DNA of 64,000 bases from Verrucomicrobiales bacterium (GCA_016795425.1 JAEUHG010000241.1:19456-83455); one strand, 5' to 3'. Shown: positions 25,730-36,000, counted from the first letter of the stretch. Notes: generated by a model from the sequence alone, not told the origin. A program made the numbers and translations.

Positions 25730-28507
25730 ATGGGGTGTCGTTGGATCTGGCTTTTCCTGAACTTCTGTTGCGTCACCAGTTGCACGTCCATTGAACCGAA
25801 TCCGCAGGCCGTGGAGTTGGGGCAGCCCAAAGCGAGTCGGGGGGTTGTCTATCAGCGCGACTCGGATCAGGAAGTTGCCAAGCTTGCGGCCGAGCTGGAG
25901 GCCGTGTCCAAGGGGCGTCCGTCGCACGACTCAGCGGCGCCTTCCATTGGTGCGCCCATAATCGCGCGGGCGACGGAAGCGGCTCTGGCAGGTGCTGATC
26001 CTTCGTCCTCGACGTCGGTTCGTTCCGGAGCCCCGGCGGCGGGAGCGGTCGCCGCTGCCGGCCAGAGTCCCGTTGCACCGACGGGTTCGGCGCGCCTTTT
26101 ATCGCTACCTAAACTGAGTGAAACCGAGATGCGCGAGTTGTTCGCGGGTCTGCGACTGCGGTTTGCCGTGGATTTCGGCTTCGAAGAGGTGGCGGGTGAG
26201 TCCGGTGGGCAATTGCCTGCCGCGCCCGAGGGAATCCGGATGTTGACGGAATTCCGGCCGCGAAGCCCGGCGGCAGGCCGGGAGCGGATCCTCCGTTGTG
26301 GCGTGATTCGATTCCTGTCGAGGCCATCCCAGTTCTGGATCGAAGGCATTGCCCGGCAGGAGGGTGGTGGTTGGTCGTCGGACCCGGATTTGGCCACGGT
26401 TGCCGGGGCCGTTGAGTCCGTGATCGCGGTCTCCGCGCAACCCAAGCCGGACCTGACGCGGGACGATCTTGAATACCGCCTGGTGCAGATTAGTTACATT
26501 GACATCGACGGTGCGATGGAGGGGTTGAAGGGATTCGGAGTGGAGGTGGTGGACAATCCGTCGAAGGTGCAGATGCCGGTTCCCTTCGCGAAGCTGCCGG
26601 TCGTTGCGCGCATGCCTTCGCCGGATCCGGCCGAGATGGCGTTATTGGGTGCAGACGCGCAGAAGGGAGGTGTCGCGTTCGATCTTTCGATGACGCCATC
26701 GATGGCCACGACCCTGCCGCCGGATCCGAACCTGGCGCGGGCGTCGCAGATGCTGGTGTATTACCATCCGGCGCATCCCGAGCAATTCACGCGGGTTCGG
26801 CGTTTGTTGGACGAGTTCATCGATCGTCCGGCGCAGCAGATCTTCATTGAGGGGTTGGTGCTCGAGATCAGCGAAGCCGGACTGAAGGAATTGGGCGTGG
26901 ATTGGCAGTACAAGAACGGTGGAGTGGAAGTGACGGCGGGGAATCTCTTTCCTGGATTGCCGATTGCTTCGGGAACGTCGGGGTTCAGCTTCGACAGTCT
27001 CAAGGACCTGGAGCAGCAGTTGGTGGTGAAGTTGCGGGCGCTGATCGAGGAGGAGAAGGCGGAGATCCTGTCGCGTCCGAGCGTGCTGACGCTCAACAAT
27101 CGGCAGGCCACCATTCGGGTCGGGCAGGAGATCCCCATTGCCACGAGTTCAGAAGCCGGGATCGTGAAGGAAGCGAACCGAATTTCCTTCAACTTCAAAT
27201 ACCTGCCTACCGGCATTTCCCTGAATATCCGGCCGCGGATTACCGAGGATGGCAATGAGGTCAGCATGCTGGTGGACACCGTGGTATCGGCGCCGATTCC
27301 GGGAGCGGATCTGGAATTGCGCTCGTCGTCGGGAGAGATTCTCGCTTCGGCCCCCACGGTGGCCACACGGCGGGTCCAGACCTACACGCGGATTGGCAAC
27401 AACACGCCGTTCATCATCGGTGGGTTGGTCAACAAGGAACTCACCACGGTAAAGCGGAAGGTGCCGTTGCTGGGGGACATTCCCTACCTGGGCACACTGT
27501 TCCGATCCAAGTCGAACAAGTCGCGCAAGCAGGAGGTGATTATTGTGCTGACCCCGCACGTGTTGCCCGAGGCGCTATCGGAGCGCGCCTGGGGGCGGTA
27601 TCTCCCACGGGACGATGACAAGTTCGACGACGTCGGGAATACCTTGTTCCGCGCCGCCTATCGCATCCGGGAGGAGGACGTCTTTGATTTGTCATTCCTG
27701 GATCGCAATCCGCGACTCATCGAGTACCGCGCCCTGGCGCAACGGGTGGTCGACACAAATTTCCGCCTGGCCGAGCAGCGACCGTTCCAGCAGTTCCTCG
27801 ATGGCCATACCCCGGGGGAGCATATTCTCGTGGAACGAATGATGTACGAGGTGGTGAAACGCCTGTCGGAACAGTCGCCCGATTGGTTGAACCGCCGGGT
27901 GGCGGTCGATCGGCTGATCTTCTTCTCCGATCAGAATGCGGGCGGGTACGATGTGCAGTTCTTGGAACGGGTTTTGGCCGGGTTTGGCGACGGCACGCAA
28001 CCGAGCAGCTTTTTCACGGCGCAAACCGGCAAGGCGTTGTCGCTGACCTTCAGGAGGGGGCCGGATGCGGTGGCCACGGGTCGGCTGAATCGCAATCCGA
28101 TCCCTGAGATCAGTCTGGTGGACTGCCCGGATCGGAAGGCCTGGGGCGAGTTGTTGTGGGCCGGCAACCAACCGGACAAGGACGGCACCCCTCGTGCCAT
28201 GCTGCTCCTTCAGAACAACGAGGATTTGGTCCGCCTGCAGCGGGCTTTGCTGCTACGGGAGATCATCAATCTCAATGGCGGCATGGCGCGGGTGAATCGC
28301 AAGACCTTCAGCCTCGGTCAAGTGTTGCTGGTGCCGGACGAGAATCCGCATGAGACCCGCCTGCTCGACAACCGAGTGGCGGAGTATTTCTTCAACACGG
28401 AGCATTATTATGCCGCGACACTGCGTGAGATCGAGCAGGCGATCGGCGAACTCGACCGGGTCCTGGAGCGTCCCGAATACCGGCACTTGAGAGCCGGAAA
28501 ACCCTAG
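25730..28507 (+). CDS. Secretin (GspD/PilQ-like) lipoprotein with long C-terminal extension
   Basis: A 925-residue protein. The ATG at 25730 begins a lipoprotein-type signal with Cys18 in the box V-T-S-C. A Ser/Pro/Ala-rich stretch leads into N-domain-like and secretin regions: LVLEISEAGLKELGVDW, a central KAEILSRPSVLTLNNRQATIRVGQ motif and the secretin signature VPLLGDIPYLGTLFR (about residue 578). Secretins form outer membrane channels for type II/III secretion, type IV pili or phage export. Unusually, about 310 residues follow the secretin domain, and no other secretion or pilus genes adjoin it. An in-frame start at 25661 would bury the lipobox and is rejected. Confidence 0.88.
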   Translation: MGCRWIWLFLNFCCVTSCTSIEPNPQAVELGQPKASRGVVYQRDSDQEVAKLAAELEAVSKGRPSHDSAAPSIGAPIIARATEAALAGADPSSSTSVRSGAPAAGAVAAAGQSPVAPTGSARLLSLPKLSETEMRELFAGLRLRFAVDFGFEEVAGESGGQLPAAPEGIRMLTEFRPRSPAAGRERILRCGVIRFLSRPSQFWIEGIARQEGGGWSSDPDLATVAGAVESVIAVSAQPKPDLTRDDLEYRLVQISYIDIDGAMEGLKGFGVEVVDNPSKVQMPVPFAKLPVVARMPSPDPAEMALLGADAQKGGVAFDLSMTPSMATTLPPDPNLARASQMLVYYHPAHPEQFTRVRRLLDEFIDRPAQQIFIEGLVLEISEAGLKELGVDWQYKNGGVEVTAGNLFPGLPIASGTSGFSFDSLKDLEQQLVVKLRALIEEEKAEILSRPSVLTLNNRQATIRVGQEIPIATSSEAGIVKEANRISFNFKYLPTGISLNIRPRITEDGNEVSMLVDTVVSAPIPGADLELRSSSGEILASAPTVATRRVQTYTRIGNNTPFIIGGLVNKELTTVKRKVPLLGDIPYLGTLFRSKSNKSRKQEVIIVLTPHVLPEALSERAWGRYLPRDDDKFDDVGNTLFRAAYRIREEDVFDLSFLDRNPRLIEYRALAQRVVDTNFRLAEQRPFQQFLDGHTPGEHILVERMMYEVVKRLSEQSPDWLNRRVAVDRLIFFSDQNAGGYDVQFLERVLAGFGDGTQPSSFFTAQTGKALSLTFRRGPDAVATGRLNRNPIPEISLVDCPDRKAWGELLWAGNQPDKDGTPRAMLLLQNNEDLVRLQRALLLREIINLNGGMARVNRKTFSLGQVLLVPDENPHETRLLDNRVAEYFFNTEHYYAATLREIEQAIGELDRVLERPEYRHLRAGKP

Positions 28508-28532
28508 TGGGCAGGCGACCCGGATTTGCGAC

Positions 28533-30038
28533 ATGGCGTGGCGCGGTGTTCAACGGTTGGTCGGTCCGGCGGTAACGCTGGCGCTTCTGCTCATTCCCGG
28601 TTGGCCTCTGTTGGAGGCGTATGGCGGAGAGGCCCGCGAGTTGTCACAGCGCGTGATCTACTGGGCCCTGGGCACCGCGATTGGATTCAGTCTTGCCTGG
28701 CTGCTGGTGCGGTTGATCGATGTCGCCATCTGGGGAGTGGTGGAACGTCGTTTTGCGCGACCCGTGCCCCGGTTGCTTAAGGACATCGTGGTCGCCGCGA
28801 TTTTCCTGGTCACGGTGATTACCATTCTGGGGCTGGTGTTTCGTCGGGATGTCACCGGTCTCTGGGTGTCGTCGGGGGTCCTGGGCATCATCATCGGTTT
28901 CGCGGTGCGGGGCACCATCGCGGACGTTTTCTGTGGGATCGCGCTGAACGTCGATCATCCGTTCCGTCCCGGGGATTGGATCGAAGTACACAGCCGGGGC
29001 ATCCGGCCGATGCGCGGGTGCGTGGAAGAGACAAACTGGCGTTCGACGCGCCTCAAGACGGTGGACAACACCATCGTGGTGATTCCCAACAGCCTGATGA
29101 GCGCTGTGGTTTTGGTGAATCTAAGCCTTCCCGAGCCACGAAGCCGATTCGAGCAAGTGTTTTGCATTGAATTTGGAGTTCCTCCCGAGCGCGTGCTTCG
29201 AGTGCTGCTGGCAGGGGCCAAGGCGGTGAAAGAGATCCTGGAAGATCCGCCACCCAAGGCCTACGTGGACCGGACCACGGAGGTGGGGGTCGAGTACAAG
29301 GTTCGCTATTGGTTGGAGCCGCGGGAAACCTCGCCACACAAGGGGCGGCATCTCGTGACCGCCAGCATTCTCCAGCACCTTTACCACGCCGGCATCAGCC
29401 TGGCCTATCCCAAGCAGGACCTTTATTGGGCGCGCATGCCGACACGGCAACTGAGCCGTCGCCGCGACCGCCAGGAATTGTTGTCGCGGGTGGGCCTGCT
29501 GGCGGCGTTGCAACCGGGCGAGTTGGAGCTTCTGGCGGAAGCGGTCAGCGAAAGAAAGTTCAACGCCGGCGAGGCGGTGGTTCGGCAGCATGAACCGGGA
29601 GCTTCGATGTTTGTGGTGGTGGAAGGTCTGCTGGACGTCTGCAAGGATTGCCAAAGCGAACCGAACGGTTCGGAGCCGGCCGTTGGGGAGGGCCAGGGTT
29701 CCCAGCATACCGTGAAGGTCGTTGAACTGCAGCCTGGGGATTTCTTCGGCGAGATGTCGTTTCTGACCGGTGCCCCGAGATCGGCCACGGTGATCGCGGC
29801 GGCGGCGAGCATTGTTTATGAGATTGGCGCCACCGCATTGCAGGAGGTGCTGGAACGGCGTCCGGAGGTCGCGGAACAATTGGCCGTGATCGCGGCCCGG
29901 CGTCATGCGGAGCTGGAGGCGGTGGTGGAACAGCCGGCGCCGAGCGCCGATGAGGTCGAAAAGACCCTGATGGAGCAGATCCTCGCCGGCATGCGGAGCT
30001 TCTTCGGCAATCTCAGTGGGCGGTCCCCATCCTCCTGA
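28533..30038 (+). CDS. MscS-type mechanosensitive channel with C-terminal cyclic-nucleotide-binding domain
   Basis: A 501-residue protein. Four hydrophobic segments in the first 130 residues lead into the MscS pore helix and beta domain (SGVLGIIIGFAVRGTIADVFCG, then PFRPGDWIEV and VVIPNSLM). After the channel part (to about residue 310) comes a cNMP-binding domain (about 325-450) with an intact phosphate-binding cassette, FFGEMSFLTGAPRSATV, including the Glu and Arg that hold cyclic nucleotides. This matches the known class of bacterial cyclic-nucleotide-gated MscS homologues. Gating by cAMP or cGMP is inferred from the domain; it lies 25 bases after the secretin gene. Confidence 0.92.
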   Translation: MAWRGVQRLVGPAVTLALLLIPGWPLLEAYGGEARELSQRVIYWALGTAIGFSLAWLLVRLIDVAIWGVVERRFARPVPRLLKDIVVAAIFLVTVITILGLVFRRDVTGLWVSSGVLGIIIGFAVRGTIADVFCGIALNVDHPFRPGDWIEVHSRGIRPMRGCVEETNWRSTRLKTVDNTIVVIPNSLMSAVVLVNLSLPEPRSRFEQVFCIEFGVPPERVLRVLLAGAKAVKEILEDPPPKAYVDRTTEVGVEYKVRYWLEPRETSPHKGRHLVTASILQHLYHAGISLAYPKQDLYWARMPTRQLSRRRDRQELLSRVGLLAALQPGELELLAEAVSERKFNAGEAVVRQHEPGASMFVVVEGLLDVCKDCQSEPNGSEPAVGEGQGSQHTVKVVELQPGDFFGEMSFLTGAPRSATVIAAAASIVYEIGATALQEVLERRPEVAEQLAVIAARRHAELEAVVEQPAPSADEVEKTLMEQILAGMRSFFGNLSGRSPSS

Positions 30039-30285
30039 GGTTGCCGACATTTCCTCGGCGAGTAGGACGATTTCGGTGATAGCACCCCTGGAGACCGCGG
30101 ACCGTTTCCGTTCTCAGGTTTTCCCGCCGCCGTCCGATGGGAGTCTTGGACAAGCTTGATTGAACCGAAGCGTGCGATGTCGGCGGGCAGCGGAGGAGGT
30201 GCGCCAGCCGGGGTGCCGCCGTTCTGCGGCGGGATCGTGAGTCGGCCATGGGAATCCGCGAACGGCTTGTCCGTTCGATCCATCC

Positions 30286-31014
30286 ATGAAGCCAACTTTC
30301 TACTCCGTCCGTTGCATGATCCGAGTCGCGCTCGTGGCATCCGGAATTCTGGTCACAACTGGCATCGGTTCGTTGGACGCTGAGGCGCTTCCAATTACGG
30401 GATTATGGAACACCGGGGTAGACGACTTAGGAAACCCTGTGGCTGCGGGTGGGCTGGAGACCCATTACGGAGCGGAACTCCCCGGGGACGCCAATCCGGA
30501 CTATCGCATTCGAACCGTCCTGCTTCCGTCGTCGTACGTGCGAAACCCTTCCGACGCAGCCTGGATTGGACCTTCGTTGACGGCGAGCGAGGGCGCATTG
30601 GTGGATGATCCGGTCGGTTCGTATGTGTACCGGTTGACGTTCGATTTGAGCGGGTACGCGACCGGGACGGCCGCGATTTGGGGTCTGTGGGCGAGCGATA
30701 ACCACTCGTCGATACGGCTCAACGGGGTCGACACCGGATGGGCGGTGGGATTCGAGCAATTTGGTCGACTGACAGCGTTCAGTCTATTCGATGGGATGCT
30801 CGGTTTGAACGGTGTTCCGCTGCGGTTCGAAGAGGCCTTGAACACCCTGGAATTTCACGTGATTAACGGGTCGGGCTGGGGAAACCCGAGCGCCTTGTTG
30901 GTCTCCGGCCTAGGAGGCTCCGCGGAAGCGGTGCCGGACCAGGGGTCGATTCTTCTGTTGCTGATCGGCGCCTTTATTTGTTTGGTACCCGTCAGCCGCG
31001 CGCTACGCAGTTGA
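30286..31014 (+). CDS. Exported protein with VPDSG-CTERM-like sorting signal
   Basis: A 242-residue exported protein. The N-terminus has a signal peptide (hydrophobic core VALVASGILVTTGIG after a basic start), and the C-terminal 27 residues are VPDQGSILLLLIGAF, a further hydrophobic run and RALRS. This tripartite layout (short V-P-D motif, membrane helix, basic tail) is that of the VPDSG-CTERM proteins processed by exosortase-type enzymes in Verrucomicrobiota, with Q in place of S. The middle resembles a beta-rich extracellular domain; its function is unknown. The family call is by pattern only. Confidence 0.7.
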   Translation: MKPTFYSVRCMIRVALVASGILVTTGIGSLDAEALPITGLWNTGVDDLGNPVAAGGLETHYGAELPGDANPDYRIRTVLLPSSYVRNPSDAAWIGPSLTASEGALVDDPVGSYVYRLTFDLSGYATGTAAIWGLWASDNHSSIRLNGVDTGWAVGFEQFGRLTAFSLFDGMLGLNGVPLRFEEALNTLEFHVINGSGWGNPSALLVSGLGGSAEAVPDQGSILLLLIGAFICLVPVSRALRS

Positions 31015-31133
31015 CCGTGGCTCAGGGCCGGGGCGAGGTGGAGGTCGCCGATGGAAGGGATGGATGACCGGGCGCGGTGTTGGAACCGGTCGGCGATCCG
31101 AGCGGTGGGATCCTCCAATATCAAAAACGGTCG

Positions 31134-31162
31134 TTGACAGGTCGTTCCCGATCAGCACATGT
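31134..31162 (+). promoter_or_regulatory. Possible sigma-70 promoter for rplU-rpmA
   Basis: A perfect -35 hexamer TTGACA at 31134 is followed, after 17 bases, by the weak -10 match ACATGT at 31157. The position, 29-57 bases before the rplU ATG, is right for a ribosomal-protein promoter, but the -10 fits only 3 of 6 consensus bases. Confidence 0.35.
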
Positions 31163-31190
31163 TTCCGGCCCTTTTTGCGGGGTCATTCCT

Positions 31191-31502
31191 ATGTATGCCG
31201 TCTTAGAAACTGGTGGAAAGCAGTACCGCGTCGCCGCGGGCGACAAGCTTGAGGTGGAGCGTCTGGGAGTCGAGGTGGGCCAGCCGGTCACCTTCGACCG
31301 AGTACTGCTGGTGAATCGGGACGGCCAGCTGAGCGTGGGCGCGCCGACCGTCAGTGGCGCGAAAGTGGTGGCCGACGTCCTCGAACACAAGCGGGGCGAG
31401 AAGGACATCATCTGGAAGATGAAACGCCGGAAGGGCTACCATAAGAAACAAGGTCACCGGCAGGAATTGACCGTCGTACAAGTCAAAGAGATCCAAAGCT
31501 AG
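31191..31502 (+). CDS. rplU: 50S ribosomal protein L21
   Basis: A 103-residue protein starting MYAVLETGGKQYRVAAGDKL, the standard L21 opening, with the C-terminal KMKRRKGYHKKQGHRQ rRNA-binding region. L21 binds 23S rRNA in the large ribosomal subunit. The ATG at 31191 is chosen because upstream in-frame codons would add a non-conserved extension. The rpmA gene follows 8 bases later, and obg after that, the common bacterial order. Confidence 0.97.
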   Translation: MYAVLETGGKQYRVAAGDKLEVERLGVEVGQPVTFDRVLLVNRDGQLSVGAPTVSGAKVVADVLEHKRGEKDIIWKMKRRKGYHKKQGHRQELTVVQVKEIQS

Positions 31503-31510
31503 GAGTCACC

Positions 31511-31786
31511 ATGGCGCACAAGAAAGGCCAAGGCAGTAGCCGAAACGGTCGCGACAGCCAAAGCAAACGGCTGGGCGTCAAGCGGTTTGGCGGCGAGTTT
31601 GTCACCGCCGGAACCATCATTGTCCGCCAACGCGGCACCAAGTTCACCGCCGGCCGCAACGTCGGCACGGGCCGGGACTGGACCCTGTACGCGTTGACCG
31701 ATGGGCACGTTAAGTTCGACACGCACCTGCGTCGGGTGAACATCCTCGAAGAGGCGCCCGCAGCCGCCGAGCCGGCCAAAAACTAG
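31511..31786 (+). CDS. rpmA: 50S ribosomal protein L27
   Basis: A 91-residue L27 with the conserved start MAHKKGQGSSRNGRDSQSKR and GTIIVRQRGTKFTAGRNVG. L27's N-terminal tail reaches the peptidyl transferase centre. Here no extra N-terminal extension precedes the His-Lys-Lys segment, so no leader cleavage is expected. The C-terminal 10 residues are an Ala/Glu-rich tail. A strong terminator follows. Confidence 0.97.
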   Translation: MAHKKGQGSSRNGRDSQSKRLGVKRFGGEFVTAGTIIVRQRGTKFTAGRNVGTGRDWTLYALTDGHVKFDTHLRRVNILEEAPAAAEPAKN

Positions 31787-31815
31787 CCGAACCGGCGCAG
31801 CGACGAACCAGCTTC

Positions 31816-31847
31816 GGGCGAGGCGTTCGGCCTCGCCCTCTTTTTTT
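31816..31847 (+). terminator. Rho-independent terminator after rpmA
   Basis: A perfect 8-bp GC stem, GGGCGAGG / CCTCGCCC, with a 7-base loop, immediately followed by TC and seven Ts. It ends the rplU-rpmA transcript and lies 18 bases before obg, so obg either needs its own promoter or is reached by read-through. Confidence 0.9.
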
Positions 31848-31865
31848 CCCCCGCCCCAGACCTCG

Positions 31866-33077
31866 ATGTTTGTCGACGAAGTCAAAGTCTTTGCCAAGGC
31901 CGGGCATGGTGGGAAGGGGTGTGTTGCCTTCTGTCGGGAAGCCTATCGGCCGAAGGGTGGTCCGGACGGCGGGAACGGGGGTCGCGGAGGGGATGTCATT
32001 CTCGAGGCGGATCACGATCTCAACAATCTGATCCACCAGTTCTACCAGCCGCGCCTGATTGCGAAGAATGGGGAACACGGCATGGGCAAGGGCATGGATG
32101 GCCATGCCGGCAAGGACCAGGTGGTGAAAGTGCCGTGTGGCACCTTGGTTTGGCGCCTTCTCAAACCCGCCACGCCGGAAACGCCCGAATCGGACCCTGA
32201 GCCCAGCCCTCCACGCAAAGTCGCGCCCGGCAAGGCGCCCTTGTTGATGGCGAGCACCAGCCATCGTCCCCTGATTCGTCGGGCCTCCGGAGTGCGTGCC
32301 CTGGAAGTGAATCTCGAAGAGGACGACCAGGGGGCCACAGACAGTGAGGCAGCCAGGGAATTGGTGGCGGATTTGACCACCCACGGGCAGCGCATTGTGC
32401 TCTGCAAGGGCGGGCGCGGTGGGCTTGGGAACCGGAACTTCGCCAACGCCGTGCGTCAGGCGCCGCGCTTTGCCCAACCCGGCGAGGCCGGTGAGGAGGG
32501 GGACTATGTTCTTGAATTGCGCATGCTGGCGGAGGTGGGACTGGTGGGCTATCCCAACGCCGGCAAATCGACCCTGCTGTCGGCCATCTCAAAGGCGCGA
32601 CCCAAGATCGCGCCGTATCCCTTTACCACGCTGACCCCGCAGGTCGGTATCGTGGAGTATCCCGATTTTCGACGGTTGGTGGTTTGCGACGTCCCTGGGC
32701 TGATCGAGGGCGCACACCGGAATGTTGGATTGGGCCATGCCTTCCTTCGCCATATCCAACGTTGCAGGGTCCTGGTGGTGGTCGTGGACATGGCCGGCAT
32801 GGATGGTCGGGAGCCGTGGGAGGATTACCGGCAAATCCTGACTGAACTGGAGCTCTACGATCCGCGGATGTTGGAACGCCGCCGGTTGATTGCGGCGAAC
32901 AAGATGGATGAGCCGCCGGCCGAAGGGAACCTGCGCAAGTTCAAGCGGCGGATTCGAGGGGTCCCGGTGCTGCCACTGGCTGCGGCGTTTGATGAGGGCC
33001 TGGAGCCGTTCCGTCGGGCCATTCGGGACGCTGTGGAGGAATCGGAATCCGCTTTGCCGACCACGCCGAAGCTGTAA
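31866..33077 (+). CDS. obg: GTPase Obg/CgtA with insertion
   Basis: A 403-residue Obg GTPase. The Gly-rich Obg fold begins FVDEVKVFAKAGHGGKGCVAF, and the GTPase domain has G1 GYPNAGKST, G3 DVPGLIEG and G4 NKMD. Obg proteins act in large-subunit ribosome assembly and stress control. Within the Obg fold, between GTLVW and THGQR, about 70 extra residues (about 98-168, Pro/Ser-rich then acidic) replace the usual short loop of about 14 residues. The G5 region (LAAAFDEG) is slightly divergent. No C-terminal OCT domain is seen. Confidence 0.93.
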   Translation: MFVDEVKVFAKAGHGGKGCVAFCREAYRPKGGPDGGNGGRGGDVILEADHDLNNLIHQFYQPRLIAKNGEHGMGKGMDGHAGKDQVVKVPCGTLVWRLLKPATPETPESDPEPSPPRKVAPGKAPLLMASTSHRPLIRRASGVRALEVNLEEDDQGATDSEAARELVADLTTHGQRIVLCKGGRGGLGNRNFANAVRQAPRFAQPGEAGEEGDYVLELRMLAEVGLVGYPNAGKSTLLSAISKARPKIAPYPFTTLTPQVGIVEYPDFRRLVVCDVPGLIEGAHRNVGLGHAFLRHIQRCRVLVVVVDMAGMDGREPWEDYRQILTELELYDPRMLERRRLIAANKMDEPPAEGNLRKFKRRIRGVPVLPLAAAFDEGLEPFRRAIRDAVEESESALPTTPKL

Positions 33078-33086
33078 CTTGGGCGG

Positions 33087-36000
33087 GTGTTGGGAGGCCG
33101 GTTTTCCTTTTTTCACACGTCCCCAGCCCCACGCTCCGGTAACCCTTTGCGGGAAATCCGGTATGACTGGGTGGGTTTGCCATCCATTCCCCCCACGCCA
33201 AACGGGGCGCCGAGTTGCCGCCGGTGCGGAGCGCCTTTGCCGACGGATGCCCCAGGAAGCGCCTGTTGGCGATGCATGGCCGTCGCCGCCACCGCGGATT
33301 TGGGTCCCGAGCCGTTCGACTCGCTCATTTCCCAACCTGAGTCGGTTCCTGGCCAGGCGTGGTCTGATTCGCGTGATCCCGTCGAGTCGATTCGACTCGG
33401 GGATTACCTCTTGGAGGAACAGTTGGGCCACGGCGGAATGGGTGTCATCTATCGGGCGCGCCAGATCAGCTTGGATCGGATTGTGGCGGTCAAACTTCTC
33501 CTGTTGGGACGCTATTCCAGTGTCGAGAGCCTGAAGCGGTTTCGTCGCGAGGCCCAAGCAGCGGCCAGCCTGCGCCATCCCAATATCGTGTCCGTCTTCG
33601 AAGTGGGCGAAACGGATGGTCAACCCTTTCTGGCGCTGGAGTATGTCGATGGGCAGAGCCTTTCGGACGTGTTGCGTCAGGGGCCGGTGGCACCACTTCG
33701 CGCCGCCGAATTCGCGCGTGTCGTTGCCGAGGCGATTCACTACGCACATACCCAGGGCGTCCTCCATCGCGACATCAAACCCTCGAATGTTCTGGTCGAT
33801 GTCTTTGGGCAGGTTCGCCTCACCGATTTCGGTTTGGCCAAGAAGCTGGACGGCAGTGGCGACATGACGGTGACCGGCGAGTTGCTGGGATCGCCGAACT
33901 ACCTTTCCCCCGAACAGGCGGAGGGGCGGAATGCCGAGGTGGGACCGGCCAGCGACGTCTACGGCGTGGGGGCCCTGCTTTACGAGCTATTGACCGGTCG
34001 TCCGCCGTTCATGGCACAGTCGATCCAGGACACCTTGCTCCATATTCGCGATACGGATCCGGTTCCCCCAACCACACTCAACCCGGCGCTTCCGCCCGAC
34101 CTCAACACGATCGCTCTCAAGTGCCTGGAGAAGGCTCCGGCCAAGCGTTATGCCTCCGCGCACGAGTTGGCGGAGGACCTGTCGCGGTTTCTAAGACACG
34201 AGCCCATTACGGCGCGGCCGACGCCCGCCTGGGAGCGAACGGTCAAATGGATCCGTCGAGACCGTGCCCGCGCGGCGTTGGTGGTCACCATCGCCGGGTC
34301 CCTGATCGCCCTGACGGCCGCCTCCCTTTGGATCAGCTATCGAATCGCGCGCGCCCGGCAGGAAACCGAAATGGCCAATCGCGAGTTGGCGCGCAATCTC
34401 TTCGTGCGCGAATGGAACGATGCCGAGCATTTCGTGGATGATGGCAAGACGACGCCGGCACTCACCTGGTTCGCACGGGTGCTGCGGCGCGACCCTTCCA
34501 ACCACGTGGCTGCGACCCGGTTGCTCAGCCTGCTGGGCGACCTCACCTTCTCCACGCCGGCGGCCGCCCCGTTGGTTCATACCGGAGCGGTTCTCACCGC
34601 CGACTTTTCGCCGGATGGGCGGTCTCTGCTCACGGCGAGCGCTGATGGCCAGGTGCGCCGGTGGGATTGGCGAACCGAGGTCCCGCCGTGGGTCCTTCCC
34701 GGGACGTTCGAGACTCCGGCGGCCACTTATCTGCCGGAAACGGATGGGATCCTGGTCGCCGAACGTCGGGGTGTTTCCCGGTGGTCTTCCGAGGGTGTGC
34801 TGGAATTGACGCGCACGAATCTCAACCAAGGGGCGTTCCGATGGAGCGTGTCGAGAGACGGCGCGAAGGCGGCTTTGATCTCGAACGGTCAGTACCCGCA
34901 ACTGTGGGACCCCGTCACCTTGAGGCGCGTCGCCAACCAGGCGTTTGACGATCGGCGCGCGTCCATCAGTGCCTTTAGCGCGGATGGGCGTTATCTCGTG
35001 GCACCCATGGGAGTTTCCCGGCCCAAAATGACCTTCGTCGTCGCGCTGGTGGAAGTGTCGACGGGGCGTTTGGTATGGGAGGCTCGCATCCCCGATTCCC
35101 TTCGATCCTTCCATGTCCATTCCGTAGCGATCAGCGACGACAATACCCACGTGGCGGCGTGCCGCTGGGGAGGACAGACCCTCGTGTGGCGCGTCGAATG
35201 GCCGGAGACGAATGGGCCGAGCCCAGTGGTCGCAGGATTACCTGTTCTCGAGTTGGATCTGGGACCGGTGACCCGGGCTGAATGCTTCGAGTTCCTCGAC
35301 CACAATCGGCTCCTCGCCTTTGGAACCACGGATGGCACCGTTCAGCTCTGCGATCTGACTACGGGGCAGACCATGCCCGACCGCATCGAGCACGGTGGCA
35401 TGATCCATGCCGCGGTGGCCGTACCGGATGGCACGACTCTGGCCACCGCATCCGTCGACGGCTTGGTGCGATTTTGGGACCTCCGGCCGCGACGGCCCGA
35501 ACCCGTGACGGTCCTTTCGTCCAATGAGGTCTGGGATGTCGCCATTTCTCCTGATGGTGCTTGGATGGTCATGGGAGGCGGGCCGGACGCGGAGATCCGG
35601 GACCTCGCTACCGGTCGCCTGCGTCATTCGCTGCCCATGGGACGTCTGATCTCGCGCGTGGCCGTCACCCGGGATGGGCAGCGAGTCATCACCTGCACCG
35701 AGCGCGGCCTATTTCGGATGTGGAATGCCGAGACCGGCGAACCACTCATGGCTCCCCTGCAACTTGCCGAACGCATTCATGACCTGTCGGTGACCGCCGA
35801 TGGTCGCTGGATCTGCGTGGGCGGGCCCTCCCATGGTATCAAGATCCTCGATGCGAGGACAGGTGCGCCGGCCCTCCCTGAGGCGATCGTCGGGACGGAA
35901 TTGGTCGAATCCACCATCACTCCGGATGGCCGGCATCTGATCGCCGGGACCACCCACGGCGAGGTGCATTTCTGGTCCTTGCCCGAGATGACGCCACGAC

